Of a stretch of 64,000 nt of DNA, positions 23,101 through 32,417 are shown piece by piece. The DNA lies in contig QEOQ01000316.1 of NCBI GenBank assembly GCA_010279815.1, positions 1,059,418 through 1,123,417 of the forward strand, given 5' to 3'. This stretch comes from Brachionus plicatilis. Its lineage: Eukaryota; Rotifera; Eurotatoria; Ploima; Brachionidae. The stretch's first letter is position 1. Every line of letters starts with the position of its first letter. The notes under the pieces were generated by a model. It made no database searches and was not told the DNA's origin. It worked only from the letters and a program-made list of their open reading frames with translations. Both the position numbers and the translations under genes were made by a program.

Positions 23101-26100
23101 TCCAGCTAGATTAGAGCTTGCCTTTTTTTTTTTTTTTAATTTTTTAATTTTTCAATTTTTCAATTTTTTATGTTTATTTTTTTTCTAAATTTACAAGGCC
23201 TAAATCAGGTTTATCTCCACCATTTGTCCATTTAATTCTCCATTTGTATCCAGCACAGTCTTTTGATCGCTGCACCGAAACTGAGCCTAAATTCCTCAAT
23301 GATTCAAGATAATTTTTCAAAAGCCCTTCAGGTGCATCAGCCGGAATATCTTTTTTAAGAAAAAAAATTTAATTTAATTTTCATTCTTTTCTTGGATCAA
23401 AAAAAACTACTATTCAAATTTAGACCATTCCAGGTTAGACTGAAATCACCAGTTACTGGAGGACTTGCATCGCTCGTTTTGGCAATAGAGGCAACCTTTG
23501 ATTAGAATATTAAAAAGAAAATTAACTAAATAAATAACGACTATTACTGCTGAATTTAGTTGTTGTCTAATCAAAACTGGCTCTAGATTGAATGAGCAAT
23601 TGTTTGCTCGGTAAGAAATCGAAATAGTGTTGTTGCCAGTTTTTTCCACGTTTAAAGTTGAGGAATAAATTTGTAAAGATGGGAAAAGGCGCCTTTTTAT
23701 TGCCAAAGACGGATCTTCAAATCCAGATGGAACAGTTCTTCTAATTGTTACTGCATCGATCAATATATTACCCGCCGAAGAAATTGATACCTTTTATATT
23801 TTAACTTACATTTTAAATCAAATTGCTTAATTTATATTTAGATTACTCTTTTAAGGATAGCCCTTGTCATTGAAATAGAAGAAAATCCTGACACTTGAAG
23901 ATCAACGCAAGTGTAGTGCCATTTTGAATCTGCAATGCTCGTAGCATATGCAAATGAATAAAAATTCTCAAAGTTAGACTCAATTTGAATAGAAATGCGA
24001 CTGAATGATGTGCTTGTTAAATAAGCAAAGCATACCTATTAAATAAAAATATTTTTTAAGCTAATTTTTTTTTTAATTAAAAATTTATTTTACATATCGA
24101 TAAGTCATTAATGAATCTGTATTTTGAACTAGTGTAGATGTTCTTTTGGCACATCGACCACAAAAAGCTGTTTCATTTACTGGTCTGGTGTCATCAGTAC
24201 ATTCGTTTTCAAAATCAAAACTTGAATGGACATCACTGCTCGTTCTTAATATGGATGCCGGGCATCTGATTCCAAAAAATTGATCAAAAGCGTCGAAAAT
24301 CTATTTCAATAAGCAATTTTTTAACATTATTATGCATTTTTTTGTTCATTAATAAAATTTAAATTTTACTTTTTGCTGTGAATCTTGAACATCGAAAAAA
24401 GGAGTAGGTGCATTTTCGATCATAAGTTGAATGTGTCTTCCATTTGAATCTCCTCTTTGAATCTCGTTCACTATTATTGAATCATAAGGTGCACCTTGTT
24501 CAATAAGTGGTACATCACCTTAAATTAAATAATTTTAATTTTCTGAAACTCATTCAATTAGAGAAAAAAAATTAATACCTAAAGATGGCGAAAATATCAC
24601 TCTTAGAATCCTGACATTTGGATCTTGAGAATCTATTTCTGTTACATTCACATAATTGTCGCCTAATGTTGGCAAATCATTAAGGGCACTTTCGATCAAT
24701 AGAGGAGATGCATCAAAATCGATGACACCTAAATTATTTCAAATATTTTAATTTCAAAATTCATTTAGAAAATAAAATTATTTTTTTTTTTACTTGTTAC
24801 AACTCCATCAAATGATAAGAGAAAAGGAGCACTGAACGACGAATTAACCACAATTTCTTGTATTTCACTTGTTCCTTCTGTTGAAATTTCCGGATCATAA
24901 GTAATCTCTATCTCTTCTGGAGTCACATCTGAACTAATATCAATTTCATGTATTTCATTAGAGACTAAATTTGAGACCGAATCGGTCAAAAATGTATCCA
25001 TCATAATGGCATTAATAGATAAGGTCACTTCTCCACCTTGTTTTGAGCTTACAGCTTCAATATAGTATTTTTTACCACCTTCTAAATATTTCACATTTAT
25101 GTTTGATCCATCTGTTAGATCATAATTAATCAAACGCTTAAAAATAAAATTTTAACATTTAAAATTTAAAAATAAAAATAAAAAAATACGCTTTTGGCTT
25201 GAGAAGTTTGGTCGTCACTTATAAATAAGACAGCATGTGAATTAGAATTTAGATCAAATTTATAATTGGAAGATTTTGATGGAACAAAATAGCCTTTGAG
25301 CCATACAGTTACATCCGATTTACTTGTATCCGTATAGCTGGCTTTGTCCAAAACAGATATTGTAGCATTGCTAGTTGGAACCACCGTTTCCAAGTCTGCG
25401 TTGCTTGTGAATATGTTTTCTTTGATAAGAGAAATTCCTCTGCCACCAATTTGGTCATCTTGAATATTTGGCTTCGCAGAAGTTTGGCACACTATCATTG
25501 AATTTAATTTGTCGTTTCCATCAAAGCTAACCACCTGACAAGAAGTTCCTTAATTTATTTATTGATTTAAATTTTTTTAAGTTTTTTTTTTTTAAAGTTT
25601 ATTAAAGTCGCCATTACCTCCAACTTCAATCACTGCAGGGAATGATTCTTCATGAAAGAAAAATGATCCATTAATAGACAAATAAGTGCCTCCCTGATCG
25701 CTTCCTAGTGATGGCGTTACGCTAGTGATTTCAGCAAAGCTTCTAAAATTGTAGAATTTCTCATCCGGACTGATCAAATATGCATCTCTTGATGTCAACG
25801 ATCTTCCGAATTGTTCAGACACCAAAATTGAGCCATTAAAAACATTAACCTCATATCCGGAAAGTTTACATTTCATTTGGTATTGAGTCAAAGGTTCATA
25901 GAAATCATTTGTTTCTGGATCAATCAAATTACATATTTGACCACCAAAATAAACTCTAAAATTTATATTGATTAAATATTTATTTTTTAAATGAATTTTT
26001 AATGATATTTATTTTTACCTTGTTATCCTTGAACCTGAGTCATCCGAGCATTCATCTAAGTCTCTGGTATAGCATGAAGTCTGTAAAAAAATCATTATAT

Positions 26101-27109
26101 ACTCTTTTCTTAATAATAAGCTAAAATACTTTAAAATTTCCTCGTATTGTTATCAATGTTTCAGGTACACCACTCATAGGACTAATAGAATTGATACTCG
26201 GGGTATTCGAATTGGATGCCTTAATTGAATTAAATCAATTTAATTATTATATTTTTCTAAATATAAAATTACAATAATATCAGCGTTGTTAATATTCTCA
26301 TATTGATACAATGGTACCAATTCTCCTCTTACTTTAACTCTTACCAAATAACTTCCAGCCGGTAGAGCTCTTTTAAAAAAAAAGATGATTATTTTTTTTA
26401 CTTTATTTAAAATCAAATTTTTACGGTGCGTAGCATGTTATCTGAGTTGTAGTTACTTTATCTGTGTGTATTTCACAAGGATATGATGCGGTATTTGATG
26501 TTAGAAAGACTTCATTGCTTGTTTCGGCACTTGGTGTCACAGAAAAAGAATTAATCGCGAATCCTTAATAGAAAATAAGAATTAGACTAATTTTTCTCAG
26601 CAAAAAATTTCTTTTTACTTCTTCCACTGATCCAGAGCATAGTTCCACCATTCAAACTTACTCCGTTAATACTAGGTGTACCGCTTTTTCTAGTTGTTAC
26701 TTGGGTAACGACTGCATCTGTTGGAACAATGCAATTGGCAATTTTACCCGACTGAGTAACACATTGAGGATTTTTTTCTGAATTACCCGGCAGGTTTAGT
26801 ACACACGATCGGTAAGAATTGCTATTATAAGTAAATGGGAATGAACAAAATTCACCAATGTCAGTAGAAACTTTTTTTTTTTTTTTTGAATTAATAGTTT
26901 ATAATTGATTTTAATTTTAGAGTACCTGGACAAAGGTTTGTGTTAAAATCTTCCAAATCAGCGTCCCAAATGTTCACGCAAGATTGTTGGAACGAAACTA
27001 AAAAAATTTAAGTAATTAAACTAAAAATTGGTCGAACTCAACTTTTGCTATTACATTTTAGTAGTTCCAACAGGATTAACTGTATCAAAAGTTTGTTTCT
27101 ATTTTTCAT
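9313..27109 (-). CDS. PKHD1L1/fibrocystin-L-like giant membrane protein (about 40 exons)
   Basis: One minus-strand gene from ATG 27109 to TAA 9313, roughly 4,400-4,500 aa, close to the size of vertebrate PKHD1L1. Exon 1 (27109-27055) encodes a signal peptide, MKNRNKLLIQLILLELL. Order from N to C: FN2-like module, IPT/TIG repeats, PA14, more IPT, cupredoxin-like module, second FN2-like module, IPT repeats, G8 plus beta-helix repeats, second G8 plus beta-helix, an RRKR site, and a C-terminal transmembrane helix. Phase-checked exons at the 3' side: 21610-21474, 21411-21070, 21007-20045, 19978-19735, 19676-19525, 19466-19272, 19049-18925, 18838-18654, 18586-18430, 18371-16558, 16087-14826, 14011-11268, 11146-10932, 10285-10117, 10051-9437, 9381-9313. 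At the 5' side: 26997-26926. The gene encodes a large extracellular coat or surface protein. Upstream middle exons (about 22-26.9 kb) are less exactly bounded. Confidence 0.9.
10327..10900. mobile_element. hAT-like MITE, 574 bp, 8-bp TSD
   Basis: Terminal inverted repeats start GGCATCTTGAAGTTGATGAT on the left and are mirrored at 10871-10900. Homology of the arms extends about 150 bp inward. The element is flanked by direct 8-bp repeats ATTTTTAA at 10319-10326 and 10901-10908. It sits in an intron of the PKHD1L1-like gene, only 32 bp from the exon ending at 10932. No transposase is encoded. Confidence 0.88.
11268..14011 (-). CDS. PKHD1L1-like exon: second beta-helix region, cleavage site, juxtamembrane domains
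   Basis: Single 2744-nt exon (about 914 codons). It starts in the end of the second G8 unit (IVITTTSYVVGESE), then AGVGLLSRNVKVIG and a run of parallel beta-helix repeats of the form NxIxxN...GI. Further on come cysteine-bearing strands around CNYVSDWQAYEC and HGWCFGYTC. A dibasic site, SRRKRQ, is encoded near 11595-11615, a candidate proprotein-convertase cleavage point. It is followed by a SEA-like stretch (FIELIIYDN ... LYANITNWY). Known biology of fibrocystin proteins includes proteolytic processing; cleavage here is inference. Confidence 0.88.
14398..14775. mobile_element. hAT-like MITE, 378 bp, perfect 36-bp TIRs
   Basis: Left terminal repeat 14398-14433, beginning GGCAAGTTGAAGTTTATGAT, is the exact reverse complement of 14740-14775. 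Flanks are T runs, compatible with an 8-bp duplication of TTTTTTTT. It lies in the intron between exons 16087-14826 and 14011-11268, about 50 bp from a splice site. No coding capacity. Confidence 0.88.
14826..16087 (-). CDS. PKHD1L1-like exon: second G8 domain
   Basis: 1262-nt exon, phase-matched on both sides (upstream TC + A gives Ser; downstream G + GC gives Gly). It encodes FGCGGWTTKFTGL at the start, then a domain with WNWDF. The second G8 domain follows, running from about FLLWSQIG to WQIG: glycine-rich strands such as IRIPEGRYVVVD and ADVIFINGGQLIVGWEND. G8 domains are known from PKHD1, PKHD1L1, CEMIP and TMEM2, usually next to beta-helices, as here. Confidence 0.88.
16194..16519. mobile_element. 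hAT-like MITE, family copy 1 (326 bp)
   Basis: Inverted termini: left GGACACTGTGAATTTTGGTAC, right ending in the reverse complement of GGCATTGTGAATTTTGATAC. The internal blocks with GTTCTGTAAATTGTAGCAAC and the TGCAAAACTCTGCAATAAATC core are shared with the element at 44773-45118. It is flanked by ATTAAATTT (16185-16193 and 16520-16528), a duplication of 8-9 bp. It lies in an intron of the PKHD1L1-like gene, about 40 bp from a splice donor. Confidence 0.88.
16558..18371 (-). CDS. PKHD1L1-like exon: first G8 domain and beta-helix repeats
   Basis: 1814-nt exon beginning NDVYFEYIDLWSSRFTWGG, the characteristic entry to the first G8 domain, which continues with conserved strands ILKGIIIIGGALIFDD and LRAEYIIIAGNGRLQIG. 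EVGLLTRNVVVQG follows, and then parallel beta-helix repeats (PIHFHLN, NRAVNIHGTNYVTVERN, YNLAIF). The order G8 then PbH1 matches the family. The exon is joined in phase 0 to an upstream IPT exon and ends TGRC-S across the next junction. Confidence 0.92.
18430..21007 (-). CDS. PKHD1L1-like exons: IPT/TIG cassette and FN2-like module
   Basis: Exons 21007-20045, 19978-19735, 19676-19525, 19466-19272, 19049-18925, 18838-18654 and 18586-18430, all phase-consistent. The first begins AQKCKFPFNYNNNEQNDC and has the cysteine/aromatic pattern of a fibronectin type II (kringle-like) module. The rest are IPT/TIG domains with the signature P..G...GGT.vTI.G.gF (SPSTGSIHGGTKVTILGNGF; PRIGSTTGGTKVTITGDGF; GGLELTIDGFGF). 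Introns fall inside IPT repeats. One intron holds a 140-bp MITE. Confidence 0.87.
19097..19236. mobile_element. Short hAT-like MITE, 140 bp
   Basis: Starts GGTATTGTGAATGTGAAT and ends in the reverse complement of GGCATTGTGAATCTCAAGTAC, resembling the ends of the elements at 16194 and 44773. Flanked by 8-bp direct repeats TTTTTTTC at 19089-19096 and 19237-19244. It sits in an intron between two IPT exons (19466-19272 and 19049-18925). Confidence 0.75.
21070..21411 (-). CDS. PKHD1L1-like exon: cupredoxin-like module
   Basis: 342-nt exon reading EFGFRYEWDRSYLTVNKSDWVTWTWQPP ... GSFKYQFHTPGIYYYWSGFVD in short segments. Aromatic-rich strands and the TPGIYYYWSG block resemble the cupredoxin-like insert found between IPT repeats in fibrocystin proteins. 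The usual blue-copper Cys/Met ligands are not evident, so copper binding is unlikely. It joins in phase to the FN2-like exon (G + CT gives Ala). Confidence 0.75.
21474..24760 (-). CDS. PKHD1L1-like exons: IPT repeats and linker between PA14 and cupredoxin module
   Basis: A series of short exons (most 70-250 nt) separated by introns of about 50-70 nt. Exactly bounded by eye: 21610-21474, 21788-21678, 22034-21854. Approximate: 22233-22091, 22427-22304, 22613-22479, 22799-22669, 22948-22851, 23121-23003, 23351-23197, 23492-23424, 23791-23545, 24037-23847, 24302-24095, 24519-24370, 24729-24580. Translations include IPT pieces such as KPNIGSIRGGTLVTIKGDGF, and the long ligand-like linker typical of PKHD1L1 with CPASILRTSSDVHSSFDFEN-like cysteine-poor text around 24.2 kb. 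Boundaries in this block need transcript support. Confidence 0.7.
24765..25547 (-). CDS. PKHD1L1-like exons: PA14 domain
   Basis: Two exons (about 25547-25190 and 25137-24797). The translation DVTVWLKGYFVPSKSSNYKF, then SHAVLFISDD, and in the next exon KYLEGGKKYYIEAVSS and GGEVTLSINA, is the PA14 beta-barrel pattern (GYFvp..s..Y.F......a.Lfis.D ... leaG..Y.ie). PA14 modules are associated with carbohydrate or glycan binding, and one occurs at this place in fibrocystin-L. Confidence 0.82.
25590..27109 (-). CDS. PKHD1L1-like 5' exons: signal peptide, FN2-like module, first IPT repeats
   Basis: Exon 1 (27109-27055) carries the start codon and signal peptide. Exon 2 (26997-26926) gives SFQQSCVNIWDADLEDFNTN. 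Exon 3 (about 26867-26622) gives EFCSFPFTYNSNSYRSC, an FN2-like module, and leads into an IPT repeat (GTPSINGVSLNGGTMLWISG). Further exons (about 26566-26430, 26367-26275, 26217-26135, 26079-26020, 25955-25613) give IPT fragments such as ITSVTPSLGSDQGGTYLSIN. Exon 1 to 2 phase matches (T + TT gives Phe). Confidence 0.8.
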
Positions 27110-30100
27110 TTTATTTATTAGCTAAATAAAAAAGATTTTACCAGTATTTATACAATTTTGAATGTCTAAAGGTAATAAATGTTACGAAATAAATACATTA
27201 AGGCTTTAATTAGAAAACTTGGCGGCTGATTTGAAGAGTTGTGTAAGTTATTTAAATTTTGAAATAATAAATTCAAACACAACAATGTCTCTAGGGTCTA
27301 ATTTTTTATTAAAATCAATTTTTAAAGGTAAAATCTTGGAATGGACTTTTTAACTTTTGAACAACTTCACATTATTAAGACATAAATCAGTTTGTTTTGA
27401 ATACAAAAATGTTTTATTTGGAAGTTTTTATGGAAATAAGTTTTTGTCTAGCTTCGTTAGTCTTCTGGCAAATATTTTTATTGCATATTTGGTACATTAA
27501 GTATTTATTATTATTTTAGAAATTTGAATTTTTCGAAAATTCAAAATAAAAACGAATAAATTAGGTAAATTTTGATCGATTTCTAATAATTCAAAATTTT
27601 AACAAAAAATAAAGGCATTAAACAATCAATTTTTTTTGAAAAAAAACATTTTTAAATTTTACTGAAATAAATGTTAAATTTTTAATTTTTGCTGGTAAAT
27701 TTGACTAAATTTAATTTTCAAAATAATCTTAAAATATTCAAATGAAAAAAAAAATAATATTTTCAATCACCAAAGCGAAAATAATCAAAATAAATTGGAC
27801 AAATGACTTAATTCAGGGATTTTTTATTAAATGAACATTATTTAAAAAATTTAGTAATCTAAAAGATGAATTTATCCTACATGATAAACAGTCAACTAAT
27901 TCAAAAGAAATGGAAACTTAAAATACAACTAAGAAAATTTGGAGATATAAAAAAATAATTAATAAATTGAAAAAGATAAATTTCTACTGTCCATGTTTGG
28001 CAAAAATATTAAAAAATAGATAAAATATATAAATATATTTGTATGTATAAATTCTCGGTTAATCAACTGTTAATCAATAGTGCCCATGCCTCATAAGACT
28101 GATTAACACTTCATTTATTTTATTAATTATTTAAAAAAAATACATATATTAAAAATATAAAAAAAATTATAAAAATTGAATAGAGTTATTGATATAATAG
28201 TTATTTGAAAAAATTTAACAATAAGCTATTTAAATTAAATAATTGAAATTTAGAAACAAAATCTGTGTAAATTAAATTTATGTTATTGAAAATTGAAAGC
28301 TTAAACGTTGAAAACTTCAATATTGATCTCTTGATCACAAAACATTTCATTAGATTTTTATTTTTGCCTGTTAATATTAAAATTGTTCAATTTTATTATG
28401 TATTTTTTATGATTTTGGCTACTTTTTCGAATTTAATAGTCTTTGTTCAAAATATTTTTTTAAATTATATTAATGATATTTTTTTTAATAAATTTAATAT
28501 CTATTTTTGAATAAGTGAAGCCGGTTTTGAGTACGGTCAGCTCTTCGTTATTATTAATTTTATGGTCAAGTTTTAAATGTTTTTTTTTTATCAATTCGAT
28601 TTAATTATCAGTGAATTTTTTTAAAAAAGCTTTTCATAAGTATTTATTTAAACAGATATTTTATTTTTATATATACCTAAATTTATAATTTTTCATGAAT
28701 TAAATACGAAAAGAAACCTATTAAAACTTTATCATATAAAAAAACTGATTTTTATTTTCTGCTTAGAGCTAAATTTATTTAGTAATTTAATTTAAAAAAT
28801 CGTCTTTCGATGAATTCAAAGCTTGTTTTTTCTCATTCAACAGTTCTATAAAATAAAAAATAAACGTTTTTTTTTATACTTAAATAATGACTTGATAAAA
28901 TTAGAATTAGTGAAAAGTTTTTTAGTAAGAACTGCTAATAAAAAAAATTTAAGACATATTTCAGAAAGAAATATAACAAAAGGATAAAGTTAAACATGAA
29001 TTACAAAATAAAAGCATTTATTAAAAGTTCTCGAAACATTTTATTTAATGTGATTTATCGAATGATTTCCCTAGAGAAAAAGACTTTTGCGACTTTAAAA
29101 TAATTTTCAAGGCAAAATCTTAAAGCAATATTTTATTATTTTGAAATTAAATAAATTTCAACTTATATAAATTTAAATTTATTCGTAATTTAAATTTTTT
29201 TAAAGTGTTTTTAAAATATTTGTTTTTTTATTGTTATGGTCACGATGCTTTGAAATCTAGTTGGAAATTAAACAATGAAAATAATTTGTTAATATGTAGA
29301 ATTCTGTTTATTCAAAATTAATATTGTTTCATTAGAATTCTGTGTATATGATATTTAAATGAACTCAAGAATTTTTTAAAATATCTGTTTATTTTTTTTA
29401 AATTTGAATAAAAAAAATGCAAAAACAAATCAATGTAGAAAAAACAAATTTTAATTTTAACTTTAATTAAAGTCTTTTAAAATTTTTTGAAAGTTAAATT
29501 TTTTAAAATTATATTATTTTAAGAAAAAAATATATTCAAAAGCATTTTATTCTCAACGCTTTAAACTGTTGGATTAACAAAAAAATTTATTAATTTTATT
29601 TCTGATTAGATTTTTTAAACTACAAAGAATTTTATTTTTTTTTTAAAATAATTTATGCTATTGCTAAATTTTAAATTTGCTTATAAGAACAATCTAATAA
29701 AAATCAATTTTCAATTTCAAATCATTTAAATTGGAAAATGTAAATTCACAACATGCTACCACAATTTATTCGATTGAGAGATGACTTACCTCCTAAGACA
29801 TCAATGGTAGCTGCGTTTACAATAATAATAGTTTTCATATAAGATAGTAAAATACAAAGACAAGTAAATAGAAATAAATTTTTATTTACACTAGAATTAT
29901 TAAAAATAATTCAATACATTAACATCTTGTACCCTCTAATGCCATGGACTAGTCCTGATTAAAATAAACATTTTTACTTAGAAAAAAATTGGCTTCATAC
30001 GTTTGGAAGTTGCAGCCCGCATCTATAATCATCTATAATAATTTGTCAACATATCAAACATGATATGGAAAGCGTTAATCTCCATTTCTAGTACTTTTTG

Positions 30101-31294
30101 AGCGAAGACTACGATATTACTCAGAGACTACTGCATCGAGTAACTACATCGAGACTTCTGCTTGGACGAACAAACAATCAAACTTCACTAGTTTTCAGGT
30201 AGCGCGGTGCATCACCTTCAAAAAAAAACAATAATCAAAGTTATATTACGTGAGAAGAAGGTTTAGTGTCACTATCTTCAAATTCTTTCTCAGACACTAT
30301 TCAGATAATATTACCCTTTCACCATAAAAATAGGTGACTTGTTTCGACTGATAATAATAGTGGTGTAGATGATCAATATTAACTGAATGCAGTAACCTCT
30401 GTGTCAGGTCGGAGCCGTTGCTTAAAAATTATTTAAATTTTCAAATTTTCAAAGATCGCTATTTTCAAATTTTCAAAGATGGAATGTGTGACCAGAAGTT
30501 AAACATTAAAAAAATTAAGTGACCAAAGAAATTCAAAATCATCAGTTTTAAATTTTAATGATTTAAGCCATATATATTTTTAACCCTTTCCACTCAAAAA
30601 AATTATCAAATTAAGGACACTTATTAAAGATTTTTTACTTCTTTTATAGTTTCATCAGTGCTTGTAAAAAGCACTGATGAAACATTTTTGTTTTTCAAAA
30701 ATTTGTTTTTCAAGTGCCTGCTTTTAATATAACAAACTTTTATATTTAATGCTGTCTAATTTTATTTCTGACAGTTCCTTGTTTATTTTATACATTTTTC
30801 CTCATATGAATTATAATATCTTTTTCTATTTTCATACTCTTGCTCATCTTCATCTTTATCTTCAATATCAGTCACGTAAAGATCATTAACCAAATCAATT
30901 GTATTTTTACTTGTGCATCCTCTGAGCTAATCTCACTTCTAAAATCCCCTTCAATAGAACAAATCCCCTTCAAGCGCGTATGTTATTGCACAATTAAACT
31001 TTTATTGTGCTTCAAAATGAAAAGTAATTTGTCAAATAAAATAAAACATTTTCAATTTAGAATCATCAAAAAATAAATTTAAATTTGATTAAAAAAATGT
31101 TAAATGTTAAAAAAATTATTGTTCCAGAAAAAAAAGTGACCAAAGAAAAAAAAAGGTAGCCAAACAAAAAAATCTATTTCTGGTGACATATTCTATCTTT
31201 GAAAAATATGTGACCAGTCTTGGTCACATATTTTAAGTGTGAGTTACTGATCATATAATGTGTGACCAACTGGTCACCTATGACCATTAGCCCA
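27110..31294. other. Long AT-rich intergenic region upstream of the PKHD1L1-like gene
   Basis: No gene can be supported in most of this 4.2-kb stretch. The segment 29,740-30,420 is less AT-rich than its surroundings and contains a possible alternative first exon on the minus strand (29836-29788). A perfect 13-bp hairpin with the arms TTTCATCAGTGCT/AGCACTGATGAAA lies at about 30653-30688. From about 30,480 onward TGGTCAC/GTGACCA motifs begin to recur, leading into the element at 31303. Confidence 0.4.
29788..29836 (-). other. Possible alternative first coding exon
   Basis: On the minus strand an ATG (about 29836) opens MKTIIIVNAATIDVLG and runs directly into a strong donor GGAG|GTAAGT. The exon ends in phase 1, which is the phase needed by exon 2 of the PKHD1L1-like gene (26997). 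It could be an alternative promoter exon or a chance match. It does not look like a classical signal peptide. Confidence 0.2.
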
Positions 31295-31302
31295 ATATTT
31301 TC

Positions 31303-31983
31303 GGGTCTTACTTGTTTCATTACCTTACCACGAAAAAACCTGGTCATAAACTTTTATGACCAGGTTTTTTGTGACCAGTTTTTTGGTCACTAAAAAAAAT
31401 TCCTGGCCACAAAAAAAAATGCTGGTCACATTAAATAAATTTTATTTTGATTTTTAAAATATTGTTAATAAAATATTAATCAATTTTTAAATAAATTTCA
31501 AGTAAATTTTTGTACAATAAGTTAATGACTAACAAGTTCAAAAATGCTACTTTACTTGATCCAAAATCGAAATCAAATTATTACGAAAAAAAACCACAAG
31601 AGATATCTGGGCCTCCGAAGATGTACGGATCGAGAAAAATCCAGTTGAATATTCTTATTGTGGTCGATTTTTTGAGGGCGAAAAATGTCTGAAAATGCAT
31701 CAGTCAAGAGCTCATAAAAATAAATGATATTCTTATTTTTTATTTTTTTTTTTAAATTCGGTCATTAAAATTTACTCTTAAAGAATTCAAATATTTATTA
31801 AGATTTTAATAATTAAAAAAAAAAATTCTGGTCACACATTTTTTTTCCTGGTCACTCAATTTTTTTTACCTGGTCACAAAAAACCTGGTCATAAACTTTT
31901 AATACCAGAGTGGTCACCAAACCGGTACCGACTAACTTGGTCACAAAATTTGTGACCAACTGGTCATAAAACAGGTGAGACCC
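31303..31983. mobile_element. hAT-like element, 681 bp, with subterminal GGTCAC repeats
   Basis: Ends are inverted: left GGGTCTTACTTGTTTCAT, right the reverse complement of GGGTCTCACCTGTTTTAT. Flanked by 8-bp direct repeats ATATTTTC at 31295-31302 and 31984-31991. Both subterminal regions carry many copies of TGGTCAC/GTGACCA in both orientations, and a palindrome around 31335-31375 (ACCTGGTCATAAA / TTTATGACCAGGT). The middle (31510-31725) holds a small decayed zinc-finger-like reading frame. Similar motifs spill to the left (30,480-31,290), suggesting an older neighbouring copy. Confidence 0.85.
31510..31725 (+). pseudogene. Zinc-finger-like coding relic inside the hAT-like element
   Basis: A short open frame (31510-31692) starts at about the first TTG/ATG and a second frame ends with YCGRFFEGEKCLKMHQSRAH followed by a stop near 31723. 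The second part has the CxxF...LxxHxxxxH spacing of a C2H2 finger, but the first Cys of the pair is Ser/Tyr. A one-base frame change between the two parts would join them. I read it as the remains of a transposon DNA-binding domain, not a host gene. Confidence 0.4.
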
Positions 31984-32090
31984 ATATTTTCATAAGACTT
32001 AAGCATTTATTGGATTCGACATGATTTTGAAGTGCTGAATTTTTAGTCAAAACAATTTAATTTTGATACGAGACATTAACGATTAGCCTC

Positions 32091-32220
32091 TTATTGAAGT
32101 TCGTGTTGAAGCTGATTTTTGCACCACATTTGTTCGCTTATGGTGTCTGCCAAGTGCTTTTTACTATCATCAAAACTTTCCACATCTTTGCACATGCAAA
32201 TTGTCTCTAAAATTGAACAC
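32091..32220 (-). CDS. Orphan possible terminal exon of unrecognised gene
   Basis: Following an acceptor TATTCAG at 32221-32222 (minus), a frame reads CSILETICMCKDVESFDD ... SEQMWCKNQLQHELQ and ends at TAA 32091. The amino-acid composition is protein-like compared with the surrounding A/T runs. No upstream exon with a start could be found before the divergently oriented helicase gene begins at 32418. An internal ATG would give only 33 aa. Function unknown; it could be a decayed fragment. Confidence 0.25.
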
Positions 32221-32417
32221 CTGAATACTTTTAATATATAATTTAAATTTAATGAAAAAAATTTCAAAAAAAAGAGATATTTCAATCAAGTTCTTTATAT
32301 ATTTAAAAAAATTACATTTAAAAAAATTGTTAACTTAATTTGTTGAATTTAAGGTTATTTTTTGAAATAAATAATTGATTCAAATAAATTGTGAAAATAT
32401 TCAAATTTAAAAGAAAA

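Noticed and set aside
28280..28510. 76-aa open frame on the plus strand
   Set aside because: Phe/Ile/Asn/Leu-rich composition expected from random AT-rich DNA; no motif, splice context or GC rise.
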